Positions 56,729 through 63,880 of a DNA stretch of 64,000 nucleotides are shown in pieces. The stretch is from Flavobacteriaceae bacterium (GTDB lineage Bacteria > Bacteroidota > Bacteroidia > Flavobacteriales > Flavobacteriaceae), in NCBI GenBank assembly GCA_024743095.1, contig JANSXF010000009.1, forward strand, positions 21,914 to 85,913. The letters are read 5' to 3'. Positions within the stretch are counted from its first letter, which is position 1; each line of letters opens with the position of its first letter. The notes under the pieces are model-generated. The model was not told the DNA's origin. It was given only the letters and a program-made list of their open reading frames with translations, and ran no database searches. Both the position numbers and the translations under genes were made by a program.

Positions 56729-56840
56729 AGTACAAATGGGAAACAAAAAATTAGTGCGGTTTTTTAAGCCGGTAATATCTTGTTCATTTTTTGACTGATA
56801 GGTCATATTCAAATAGAAATTAATAAAATCACCATTAAAG

Positions 56841-58178
56841 TCACTTAATCTGTTTTCCCTTTTCCGTTAACCTATATCGTTGCTTACTGCTTTTCGGTTT
56901 ATCCGGGATTGTCATTTCAATCAATTTTGCATCAAGTGCCGGCTGTAAATAATTATATAAAAATGTTGGACGATGCCTCATGTCTAACTTTGTCATTAAT
57001 TCTGCCGTTGTAGTTTCATCCCTACCCATTACAGAAAGTAATTTTGAAACTTGTTCGGTAACTTGTTCGGTAACTTGTTCGGTAACTTGTTCGGTGATTT
57101 TTTCAGAAGAAGGAAAAGTCATTCTGGTAAAGTTATCCATAAACCGGAAACATTCCTTTCCGTAACTCTTTAAAATCCGTGGAACGCCAGAGCCCAGTTG
57201 CTCTACCATATCCAAATCCCTGTATATACGCATTAGCTCCTTATTCCTAGGCATAGAAACGCCTTCAAAAAAATCTTCTTTGCTAAGTCCGTCCGGTAAG
57301 GAACCGGCAGATGTTATTTCAATCCTGTCGTCAAATATTTCAAACTTAGGTGGTACTTCTCGGGTGTAGTCGTTATGTACTATGGCATTATATATAGCTT
57401 CACGCAAGGCTACAGGATTCCATAACTTTCGCTCAATACGTTCTTTTGATGTAATGGTCGCAAAAGTTGTATTTTCTACTGCAATTTTATCCAGTACACT
57501 TTTTGTGGCCTTAATGAGCGAGCAATATCCATATTCATTATTTTCAAGAAGGTCTACCCGATCTAGGCCTTTATATTTAGCAACTTTAATAGATACATTG
57601 TTCACATCTGCTAAAAGGTAGGCTGCATAGTTAAGGAAACCGTCTTCGGTAAGTAGTTCTAGATTCTTTTTAAACTGTTTGTTAAGAGGTTTACCATTCT
57701 CCTGATAATAGATATGTAGCTGCTCAAAACTTAAGTCCTGACGATGCGATTTTATTTTTCCTATTGAATTACGGGTACGGCTGGCGAAAAGTTTATCAAT
57801 CATAGCTTGCGGCATGGGTTCGGCCGCTGTGCCTACACGAATAAAACAGCCTTTCTCGGTCATGCCGTATTTCTTTTTGAAATAGGGCTTTTCACTTCCA
57901 CCGGCAACAATAATCTTGATAATGTCTTTACCGTCACGTTCTTCAGCCACTACATCAAATAAACCCATGGCCGAAGGAGCAATATTGTTTTTGATACGGT
58001 CTTTGATTTTAAGCATATCACTGTCAATATCATCTATACCAAGTACTTTCCCTTGCTTATCAATGCCTAAGTAAATTAACCCGCCTTCCAAATAATTGAG
58101 GAAAGCAATCACTTCCTTTTCCAAATCCAGGTCTCTGGTTAATTTTTCTTTGTATTCTATTCTGTTTGTTTCAGACAT
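56841..58178 (-). CDS. AlbA_2/Schlafen-type ATP-binding transcriptional regulator-like protein
   Basis: It has 445 residues from MSETNRIEYK (an upstream frame to 58217 is less likely). The N-terminal AlbA_2 domain has IEYKEKLTRD and GGLIYLGIDKQGKVLG; the middle shows the GHKL-like ATP-binding segment AIVHNDYTREVPPKFEIFDDRIEITSAGSLPDG; the C terminus is a winged helix (TTAELMTKLDMRHRPTFL). Between them TEQV is repeated four times. Probably cargo of the element; relatives occur near mobile DNA, role unproven. Confidence 0.82.
   Translation of the reverse strand: MSETNRIEYKEKLTRDLDLEKEVIAFLNYLEGGLIYLGIDKQGKVLGIDDIDSDMLKIKDRIKNNIAPSAMGLFDVVAEERDGKDIIKIIVAGGSEKPYFKKKYGMTEKGCFIRVGTAAEPMPQAMIDKLFASRTRNSIGKIKSHRQDLSFEQLHIYYQENGKPLNKQFKKNLELLTEDGFLNYAAYLLADVNNVSIKVAKYKGLDRVDLLENNEYGYCSLIKATKSVLDKIAVENTTFATITSKERIERKLWNPVALREAIYNAIVHNDYTREVPPKFEIFDDRIEITSAGSLPDGLSKEDFFEGVSMPRNKELMRIYRDLDMVEQLGSGVPRILKSYGKECFRFMDNFTRMTFPSSEKITEQVTEQVTEQVTEQVSKLLSVMGRDETTTAELMTKLDMRHRPTFLYNYLQPALDAKLIEMTIPDKPKSSKQRYRLTEKGKQIK
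57049..57096. repeat. Four tandem 12-bp repeats in the ATPase gene
   Basis: The unit ACTTGTTCGGTA occurs four times head to tail (last copy ends G instead of A). It encodes (TEQV)4 in the linker before the winged helix. Unit length is divisible by three, so copy changes keep the frame. Confidence 0.93.
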
Positions 58179-58445
58179 TATCAGTGATTTGATGTAAAAA
58201 TAATCTTTTATATACACCTACTAGGGTATATGTTTTAATCAATAGAATTCCCCAAGGCTCTGCCTCGGGTGTAGTAAAGGAAATGTTTGAAAAACGGATG
58301 GTTTTTTAAAAAATGATAACATATTGTTCCTTTGAATACCTCGTGGGCTTGCTCCGAGGATTATTTATTACCAAACAACAGCCATCCCCCGGAGGTATTC
58401 ACAAAATTGGATTTCAATTCTAAGTTTGATTAAAGTAGTTATTAA

Positions 58446-58495
58446 GGGGGGCTAAGGTTTATGGGGAGACCACTTGTCCCCAAATCCCTTACCCC
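58446..58495. repeat. Nested inverted repeat (hairpin A)
   Basis: TAAGG (58453-58457) pairs with CCTTA (58487-58491) and GGGGA (58463-58467) with TCCCC (58477-58481); outer GGGGG can pair with CCCC (58492-58495). The result is an imperfect 14-bp stem with internal loops. Confidence 0.7.
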
Positions 58496-58500
58496 AACTT

Positions 58501-58575
58501 CAGCGCTCGGATCCTATCCTATTTTTGTAGCAGTTCGGAAAGAAAAGCGTATAACAAAAATAGGATAGGGCGCTG
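58501..58575. repeat. Long inverted repeat (hairpin B), candidate oriT component
   Basis: A perfect 16-base arm CCTATCCTATTTTTGT (58513-58528) and its complement (58554-58569) surround 25 bases. Outside them CAGCGC (58501-58506) and GCGCTG (58570-58575) pair as well. It lies directly behind the last mob-operon gene. No U-tract follows, so it is not a plain terminator. Confidence 0.72.
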
Positions 58576-58577
58576 TC

Positions 58578-59033
58578 CTACTTTTTGCCTTCTACCTCCA
58601 GCCATTCTTGGTAGAGTTCCTTTGCCCCTGGGCTATCCGCAAAGAATGTCCTGTAGTGTTCAATGGCATCATCCTGACCTTTTATATATGCAGCCTCTTC
58701 TTTCTTGGACATCCTTGACACCTGATAGATTGAAAATCCAAGGACCAACAGGACCGTGATCAACAACCCCCAAGTAAGTTTTATGGCCCAACTGGGCAAG
58801 AGAACGGACCGCTCTACTTTATGAAGAATCCTTTCCATCAGTCTTTGTTGTTCCTCAATGTTGTTTTTTTGGTTGTTGCCATACTCTTTTAGAAGAGCAT
58901 TTAATTCGCTGGTATCTGCCTTTAATGGAAGGTTTTGCAAATTTTCATGCACCTTTTCCAAACGGTCTATACTCTTCTCAAACCCGTTGATCTCCTCGGT
59001 CAACAGTTCCGCTATTTCATCCAGTTTTGCCAT
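58578..59033 (-). CDS. Membrane-anchored coiled-coil protein of the mobilization operon
   Basis: It has 151 residues: a helical N-terminal half with heptads (EINGFEKSIDRLEKVHENL, then NNIEEQQRLMERIL), one membrane segment (WAIKLTWGLLITVLLVLGF) near residue 90, and a charged C-terminal tail. Such proteins follow relaxase genes in Bacteroidota mobilizable elements, but their role is unknown. It starts 10 bases after the relaxase stop. Confidence 0.7.
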   Translation of the reverse strand: MAKLDEIAELLTEEINGFEKSIDRLEKVHENLQNLPLKADTSELNALLKEYGNNQKNNIEEQQRLMERILHKVERSVLLPSWAIKLTWGLLITVLLVLGFSIYQVSRMSKKEEAAYIKGQDDAIEHYRTFFADSPGAKELYQEWLEVEGKK

Positions 59034-59043
59034 GATCTTTTGT

Positions 59044-59913
59044 TTAGATTCCTATTCCAGTGTCCCTGACCACTTTTATGGCCAGCTTGATGGTCCTCTT
59101 TATGATGGTCTGGGTCAGGCTTGTCGGGATATTCACTGTCCGGCCCAAAAGCTGCATGCTCCTGTCCTTGGCGATTCGTTGTGCCATGTTCTTTTCAAAG
59201 TTCATTTGACGGGCGATCCTATTCATGGACATGGACCGGTGCACTTCACTTCCCTTGAGGTTGGTTCCCTTGTACTCAAAACGGAAGCCCTGCAGTTGGT
59301 TCTGCCTATTGATACTAGGAATGACCTTCACATTGTTCTGTTCCATGGATTTGATGTACTGGTCAAAATCCCTTGGACATTCCCTGGCCATGACCTTTTC
59401 ATGGATTTTTTGTATTTCAGAGCGGACATGTTGCATCCGGTACAGTTTTTCCTGCTGTACCTCCTTCACCGTGGTCAGGTCCATCTGTTTGGCCACCAGT
59501 TCCGCCACTTGCTGGCTCCGCTTTCCGATGAAACTGTCATTGTAGGCCTTGCCCTGAAAGTTTATCCGGTTGGCGTAAAGATGGACGTGCACATGTTCCT
59601 TGTCTCGGTGGACAAAGGCAATGGCCTGGTGCTGCTTGAGGTTCATTTCCTTGATAAACCGCTCCGTCATTTCCTTGAGCTGTTCCCTTTCCAGTTTCCT
59701 CCCGTCCTCGATGGTGGGACTGAGCACAAAGCTGAGCGTGTTCTTACGGCACAGTTCGTTCTGCTCTTGGATGACCTTGAACTCCTCGGTGATCTCCCTT
59801 GGGGTCTCCCCTGCCAGATGTTGGCTATGTACGATCTCGGATTCCTTCTCCTGGTTCATCCCGTAGCTCATGGAGGCCGATGTGTGCGATATGGATTTGC
59901 CCATGCCTATCAT
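59044..59913 (-). CDS. mobB: Relaxase/mobilization nuclease
   Basis: It has 289 residues. The metal-binding histidines are His107, His109 and His111 in EHVHVHLYANRIN (relaxase motif III), and a candidate catalytic Tyr17 is in SMSYGMNQ. It would nick the element's oriT and lead the strand into a recipient. The start overlaps the mobC stop (ATGA), so both are made together. Confidence 0.9.
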   Translation of the reverse strand: MIGMGKSISHTSASMSYGMNQEKESEIVHSQHLAGETPREITEEFKVIQEQNELCRKNTLSFVLSPTIEDGRKLEREQLKEMTERFIKEMNLKQHQAIAFVHRDKEHVHVHLYANRINFQGKAYNDSFIGKRSQQVAELVAKQMDLTTVKEVQQEKLYRMQHVRSEIQKIHEKVMARECPRDFDQYIKSMEQNNVKVIPSINRQNQLQGFRFEYKGTNLKGSEVHRSMSMNRIARQMNFEKNMAQRIAKDRSMQLLGRTVNIPTSLTQTIIKRTIKLAIKVVRDTGIGI

Positions 59914-60206
59914 TTCCTGAAATTTAAAAGGTGTTGTCGTATCTCTTTGGCCAGTTGGGCCGTTTCCTCGGCCAATCTGGGGTTCCGCTTCCGGAACATG
60001 TTGGTGATCAGCCTAAAATTTCGTTGGTATTTCACCAACAACTTATAGGCCTCTATCTGTTCGTCCGTCATCCGCTCCACAATACGGTCTTCGAAGGCGG
60101 CACGGCGGCAGTACTCACTGAGGGAAAGACCGCTCTTTCGGGCCTTGACCTTCAGCAGTTTCTTCTCGTAGACCGAGCACCGGAACTGGACGAACTCCTT
60201 CTTCAT
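59910..60206 (-). CDS. mobC: MobC-like relaxosome accessory protein
   Basis: It has 98 residues from the ATG at 60206, or 100 from the GTG at 60212. The pattern FVQFRCSVYEKKLLKVKARKSG, then LSLSEYCRRAAFEDRI is a ribbon-helix-helix DNA-binding unit typical of MobC. It should bind near oriT and help the relaxase. The IS110 end lies only about 12-20 bases upstream of its start. Confidence 0.85.
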   Translation of the reverse strand: MKKEFVQFRCSVYEKKLLKVKARKSGLSLSEYCRRAAFEDRIVERMTDEQIEAYKLLVKYQRNFRLITNMFRKRNPRLAEETAQLAKEIRQHLLNFRK

Positions 60207-60245
60207 TTTCACATCATCTTTTGCGAATTCTAAGAGAAAACCAAA

Positions 60246-61262
60246 TCATCGGACAAAATTCTGTCCATAGATTTCCACATAGGGCGTTTGTCTTTTTACC
60301 ACGGCGAACATTCTATTCACCAGCTTGCAGCAAATAGCATTGACAATTACTTTATGTTCCTTGCCCTGATTCTTCTTTCTCTCATAGTATTTTCTCATTT
60401 GTTCGTCATATCTAATTGCTGAATTCGCTCCATTGTTGAGCAGCGTTTTGATGGTCCTGTTACCGAACTTGCTCGTTCTAGTCTTTCCTCTTATGGATGT
60501 CCCGGAACTGAACTCGAAGGGTGCTATACCCGCATAACAGGCATATTTCCTACCATTGTCAAAGCTGGTAAAGTTATTGGTGGAGACGAGCATGAAGGCT
60601 CCAATTATGACCCCAATCCCTTTTACCGATGAAATGAGCCAGTAGTTCCTGTTCAGTTCCCCATCATCCTCAATAAGGTCGGTTATCTGCTTTTTTATGC
60701 CGGCAATCAATTTATCTTGTTGCAGAATCTGTTCCTTGATCTGGTCAATGATGCTGTCCATTCCGCTGACGGGCAGATACCTTTTGTGACTTTTTAGGCT
60801 ATTCTTCAATGATGTCCTTATCCTGACCATCTGTTCCCGATAGGTGAGCAGTTGTTTTATCTTTACCAATAAGGGAGATGGCATCTCATAGGGCTTTAGC
60901 TTTGCCTTATGGGTGAGGGCGTAATCCGCTATCCTTTCCGCATCCACGGCATCGTTCTTTCCTCTGGTCATCCCAAGGCTTCGCTTGATGTGCAGTCCCG
61001 ATTCCACACAGAACAGAATACCTTGCTGTGCCAACCATCCATAGAACAGCAATCCGTAGGTTCCGGTGTGCTCCATACAGAATGCACAATCGTCCAACTT
61101 CAACCCTTGTTCCTTTATCCAGCGTATTATAAGGGTGAAGCCTTTTATGGAATTGTCGACCTTATGGCCAACAAAACCGTTCTTTCTGGTCAGTGCCAGG
61201 TCCAATGAGGCGCTGCTGATATCGACCCCAATGAAGTGTTCTTTCTTGTTAAATTTGTCCAT
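60246..61262 (-). CDS. IS110-family transposase (bridge-RNA-type recombinase)
   Basis: It has 338 residues. The N-terminal RuvC-like DEDD domain has FIGVDISSASLD (Asp14), CMEHTGTYG and GKNDAVDAERIADYA with acidic residues. The C-terminal Tnp domain has VKGIGVIIGAFM and YAGIAPFEFSSGTSIRGK, with the serine proposed as nucleophile in the family. Frame intact, so probably active. It is expected to act with an RNA encoded upstream. Confidence 0.94.
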   Translation of the reverse strand: MDKFNKKEHFIGVDISSASLDLALTRKNGFVGHKVDNSIKGFTLIIRWIKEQGLKLDDCAFCMEHTGTYGLLFYGWLAQQGILFCVESGLHIKRSLGMTRGKNDAVDAERIADYALTHKAKLKPYEMPSPLLVKIKQLLTYREQMVRIRTSLKNSLKSHKRYLPVSGMDSIIDQIKEQILQQDKLIAGIKKQITDLIEDDGELNRNYWLISSVKGIGVIIGAFMLVSTNNFTSFDNGRKYACYAGIAPFEFSSGTSIRGKTRTSKFGNRTIKTLLNNGANSAIRYDEQMRKYYERKKNQGKEHKVIVNAICCKLVNRMFAVVKRQTPYVEIYGQNFVR

Positions 61263-61284
61263 TACATTTTGTTTTTTTAACCGG

Positions 61285-61500
61285 AATGGTTGCCAGCTGA
61301 TACCTTTAATAAGTCTTTCTTAGGATTCTAATTGGCCCTTGCAACCTAAAGGGAGGTAAGGACTACTTCGCAAAATGATGCCTGATCAGACCTTCGGATA
61401 GTTCACCTTGCCTCCCCCGGTTTTAGGTTATTAACTATTTTGTAAGTTATAAGTCTCCCCTTAAGAATCCCCTCTTAAAACATTATCAACATGGTTTTAA
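61285..61500 (-). ncRNA. Predicted IS110 bridge RNA
   Basis: The non-coding 5' end of the IS (minus strand) folds into three parts in order: a 7-bp stem TTAAAAC/GTTTTAA (61500-61475); a long hairpin with outer AACCTAAA/TTTAGGTT (61429-61422 with 61350-61343) and inner 11-bp stem with one mismatch (61416-61406 with 61361-61351), loop 61405-61362; and a second hairpin (about 61338-61288). That is the known order of a 5' stem, target-binding loop and donor-binding loop. Boundaries are approximate; expression is not shown. Confidence 0.55.
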
Positions 61501-61510
61501 ACTTTTGCGA

Positions 61511-61560
61511 CCAAAGGGGCCTTTAATCTAAAGGACCTCCGGGAGCAAAAGCAAGATTTG
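61511..61560. other. Palindromic pre-insertion segment upstream of mobC
   Basis: Between the IS end and the Toprim gene stop there is a palindrome CCTTTA/TAAAGG (about 61520-61534) followed by another AAAGG/CCTTT pairing. Before the IS arrived this sat about 20 bases upstream of mobC, a usual place for oriT or a mob promoter/operator. Confidence 0.4.
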
Positions 61561-62463
61561 TCATGACAATGACACATCTTGAATTCGTTGCCGAACTTCA
61601 TCCTTCGCGCTTTTTACCATCCATTCATTGATATCCTTGAATCCCCCATAGAGAGAGGACATATCCCTACTGTTCGGGCACTTTTCCAATAAAAGTTCCG
61701 TCATCCCCATTCCCGCTTTGTCCCTATCAAGAAACAGTTCCACATTTTCATAATCCCCTATTTCTTTTATCATCCGTTTTGCAAAGGCCGTGGTGTTCAA
61801 TACCAAAAGATCATGGCTGTTTACGATATCCACCATCAGCTCAATTAGGGTAAGCATATCGAACATGCCTTCGGTAATGGCCAAATTTTTGGACTCGTTT
61901 TTGATCAATGAAACATCCTTTGGTGACGTGGACCCTTTCCAATATGTATTCCTGAGTTCCCAGCCTCCCGACCTGTTTTGGAGTCCGATGGCAAAGTATG
62001 ACCGACCACTGATTTTATAATGGATTTCCTTGCACAGCTTTCTGGCTGTTGTGATCGAGATCCTTCTGGAGCTCAGATAGTTTTGAAGGGCACGGTGTTC
62101 AATTTCCTTTACCTCGATGATTTCAATTTGGTTTTCACCTTCTTCCTTTTCATTGGGAATGGGTTGCCGGTGAAAAGAAAAATGGTCCATGTTCCCGGAC
62201 AGTCGTTCCAACACCTCCTTTACGGAACAGTTCTCCATTTTCATGATCAGGTCTATGGTACTGCCCCCTTCGAAGGTCCCGAAGTCTATCCAATAGTTTT
62301 TCTTTAATGATACCTTGAAAGAGGCTTGGGTCTCGCTCCGGAACGGGCTGAGGAACCAAGCTTCTTTTTCCGTTTTCCGGACTGGAAAGTGCCCCAACTT
62401 GGCCAGCGTGGAAACGATGTCAATGTTGCGGGCTTTTTCGCAGTCCATTCTTTTTTCTTTCAT
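61561..62463 (-). CDS. Toprim-domain primase-like protein without zinc ligands
   Basis: It has 300 residues from MKEKRMDCEK (62463); the frame runs to 62526 with a weak start. The N-terminal part resembles the DnaG CHC2 domain (WFLSPFRSETQASFKV, then WIDFGTFEGGSTIDLI), but the zinc-binding Cys/His are missing. The Toprim part follows: AITEGMFDMLTL and VELFLDRDKAGMGM with acidic residues. Such proteins are typical of Bacteroidota mobilizable elements and likely support their replication. Confidence 0.83.
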   Translation of the reverse strand: MKEKRMDCEKARNIDIVSTLAKLGHFPVRKTEKEAWFLSPFRSETQASFKVSLKKNYWIDFGTFEGGSTIDLIMKMENCSVKEVLERLSGNMDHFSFHRQPIPNEKEEGENQIEIIEVKEIEHRALQNYLSSRRISITTARKLCKEIHYKISGRSYFAIGLQNRSGGWELRNTYWKGSTSPKDVSLIKNESKNLAITEGMFDMLTLIELMVDIVNSHDLLVLNTTAFAKRMIKEIGDYENVELFLDRDKAGMGMTELLLEKCPNSRDMSSLYGGFKDINEWMVKSAKDEVRQRIQDVSLS

Positions 62464-62485
62464 TGTCTCAAGTTTTGTTATTTCT

Positions 62486-62671
62486 CCTACCTTCTTACCT
62501 AACCCAATGATGACTAGGGTTTTCAAGCTAGGTCAGATGTTTTTTCACCTTATCTGCCTTACCCCAAAAGGTAGGTAAGGTAACCCTTGGTTAGATGGGG
62601 AGTTTATATCCTACCTAAGATTTAGCACTACGACCATTGGCTTCATCCTGCTCTAGGTAACTAGGTAGGTA
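62486..62671. repeat. Cluster of TAGGTA/TACCTA-like short repeats
   Basis: Copies of related words in both orientations lie at 62486-62505, 62557-62586, 62610-62618 and 62653-62671 (for example CTAGGTAACTAGGTAGGTA). They surround the start of the Toprim gene, and CCTTACC (62557-62563) and GGTAAGG (62574-62580) form an inverted repeat. They look like binding-site iterons for an element-encoded protein. Confidence 0.45.
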
Positions 62672-63880
62672 TTATTCTTCTTTCTTTGCAAATTCCATTT
62701 CCCATGGGCTCTCCCCAAAGAGTGGTCGGGCCAAGTAGCCGTATACCTGGCGTTTGGAGTGTTTCACTTTTTGAAAACCGAAACCCGCCAATGCCCGTCC
62801 GATATTGATATGGTTCAATCTAAGATTTAGACAACCGGTTTCAACCATCACATCCGATGCTGTCCTGAAGTCATCCATTTCAGTGGATTTTTCGTAATAC
62901 TTAGCAACCACTTCCTGCTCGGAGGTTAATTTGGTGTACTTCCTGTTTCTTTCCTCGTTCTCTTGGATATCCCCAATGGAGAGCTCGGAATCGAAGTTTG
63001 GGTCCAAGTAGCCCAAATGGTAGGCCTGAGACCATACCTTGTTGATATCGATTTCTTTGGAATACGAAAAATCGATTTTTCCCTTGAGCTCAAAGCAGAG
63101 CCAACGGACCGATCCGGTCTCATCATTTAAAAAGGATGACATATTGGTGGATCCTACGAACGAACATATTCTCGATAAGGTTGTATTCTTTCTATCATAT
63201 GGCAGGCGTTCATTTATAAAGGTCTTGGAAAAAAATGACTTTAGGGCATTCACATCCTTTTTGGACAGCACGGCCAGCTCGTCCAGATTATATAAAAAAT
63301 TCCGACACAGCTGTATCCGTGCATCCTTGTCGTTACTGATGTCCTCGGCCATGTATTCTGCCAATTCGGGGGGACATAGAAAACGACACCATGTGGACTT
63401 CCCAGAGTTCTGTCCCGGATGGGAAAGCACAAAGGCCTGCTTGTTGAAATAGTTCGGTTCCAGGGCACATTTGACAGCACGTACCAACCATTTCTTGAAA
63501 TGGTAGTGGAAGGCTTCTTTCTCATAGGTCGGCACATAGGAGGCCAAATCCAGGATATAGTCCTTACCGTCCCACTTGGGAAGGTTGGTGAAATATTCTT
63601 TAATGGGATTACATTTCGGTATCCACTCCGAACGGATGAGTATCTCCAGTTTTCCGGTCGGGATATCCACCCCCGCTTTAGCGAGCTCTATAATAAGGGA
63701 GTTCAGGTTCAGGTAATGCCAATCCCTGGAACCTTTAAGGGCTATCTGGAAATCGTGGGAAATCTCATTGTACATGATATCATACTTGGTCCCTAAATAT
63801 TCCATGGTGTAATCGTACACCGTTTTCTTCTTTGAATCCTTGACAAAGTACAGGGTATTATCATCCTTAGCCGAAACCAT
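62672..63880 (-). CDS. VirE/VapE-type helicase-like ATPase
   Basis: It has 402 residues from MVSAKDDNTLYFVKD (63880); a TTG at 63982 is also open but lies inside the upstream gene. P-loop GQNSGKST and the following FLYNLDELAVLSKKDVNALKSF (Walker B-like) place it in the VirE/VapE family, superfamily 3-like ATPases tied to primases in mobile DNA. Its start overlaps the upstream HTH gene by 14 bases. Probably acts in replication of the excised element. Confidence 0.85.
   Translation of the reverse strand: MVSAKDDNTLYFVKDSKKKTVYDYTMEYLGTKYDIMYNEISHDFQIALKGSRDWHYLNLNSLIIELAKAGVDIPTGKLEILIRSEWIPKCNPIKEYFTNLPKWDGKDYILDLASYVPTYEKEAFHYHFKKWLVRAVKCALEPNYFNKQAFVLSHPGQNSGKSTWCRFLCPPELAEYMAEDISNDKDARIQLCRNFLYNLDELAVLSKKDVNALKSFFSKTFINERLPYDRKNTTLSRICSFVGSTNMSSFLNDETGSVRWLCFELKGKIDFSYSKEIDINKVWSQAYHLGYLDPNFDSELSIGDIQENEERNRKYTKLTSEQEVVAKYYEKSTEMDDFRTASDVMVETGCLNLRLNHINIGRALAGFGFQKVKHSKRQVYGYLARPLFGESPWEMEFAKKEE

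Larger units (their letters stand above)
58218..58577. other. Structured non-coding region between the mob operon and the ATPase gene
   Basis: The region has 360 bases without a gene, but several folds: a hairpin CCTCG (58339-58343) with CGAGG (58354-58358); GAATACCTC (58334-58342) with GAGGTATTC (58392-58400); a nested hairpin 58446-58495; and a long inverted repeat 58501-58575. It could contain a transfer origin, terminators or a regulatory RNA. Confidence 0.6.
60218..61510 (-). mobile_element. IS110-family insertion sequence
   Basis: An IS110-type transposase gene with short 3' and long 5' non-coding ends. The 9-base sequence CTTTTGCGA occurs at 60218-60226 and 61502-61510 and marks both ends; IS110 elements lack inverted repeats and share short core/flank sequence at both junctions, as seen here. 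The exact boundary inside the 9 bases is not resolved. It is inserted between the Toprim gene and mobC. Confidence 0.75.

Noticed and set aside
58858..60048. Long 396-codon plus-strand frame over the mob genes
   Set aside because: It is the antisense of the relaxase and MobC genes, which carry clear family motifs; the translated frame has none.
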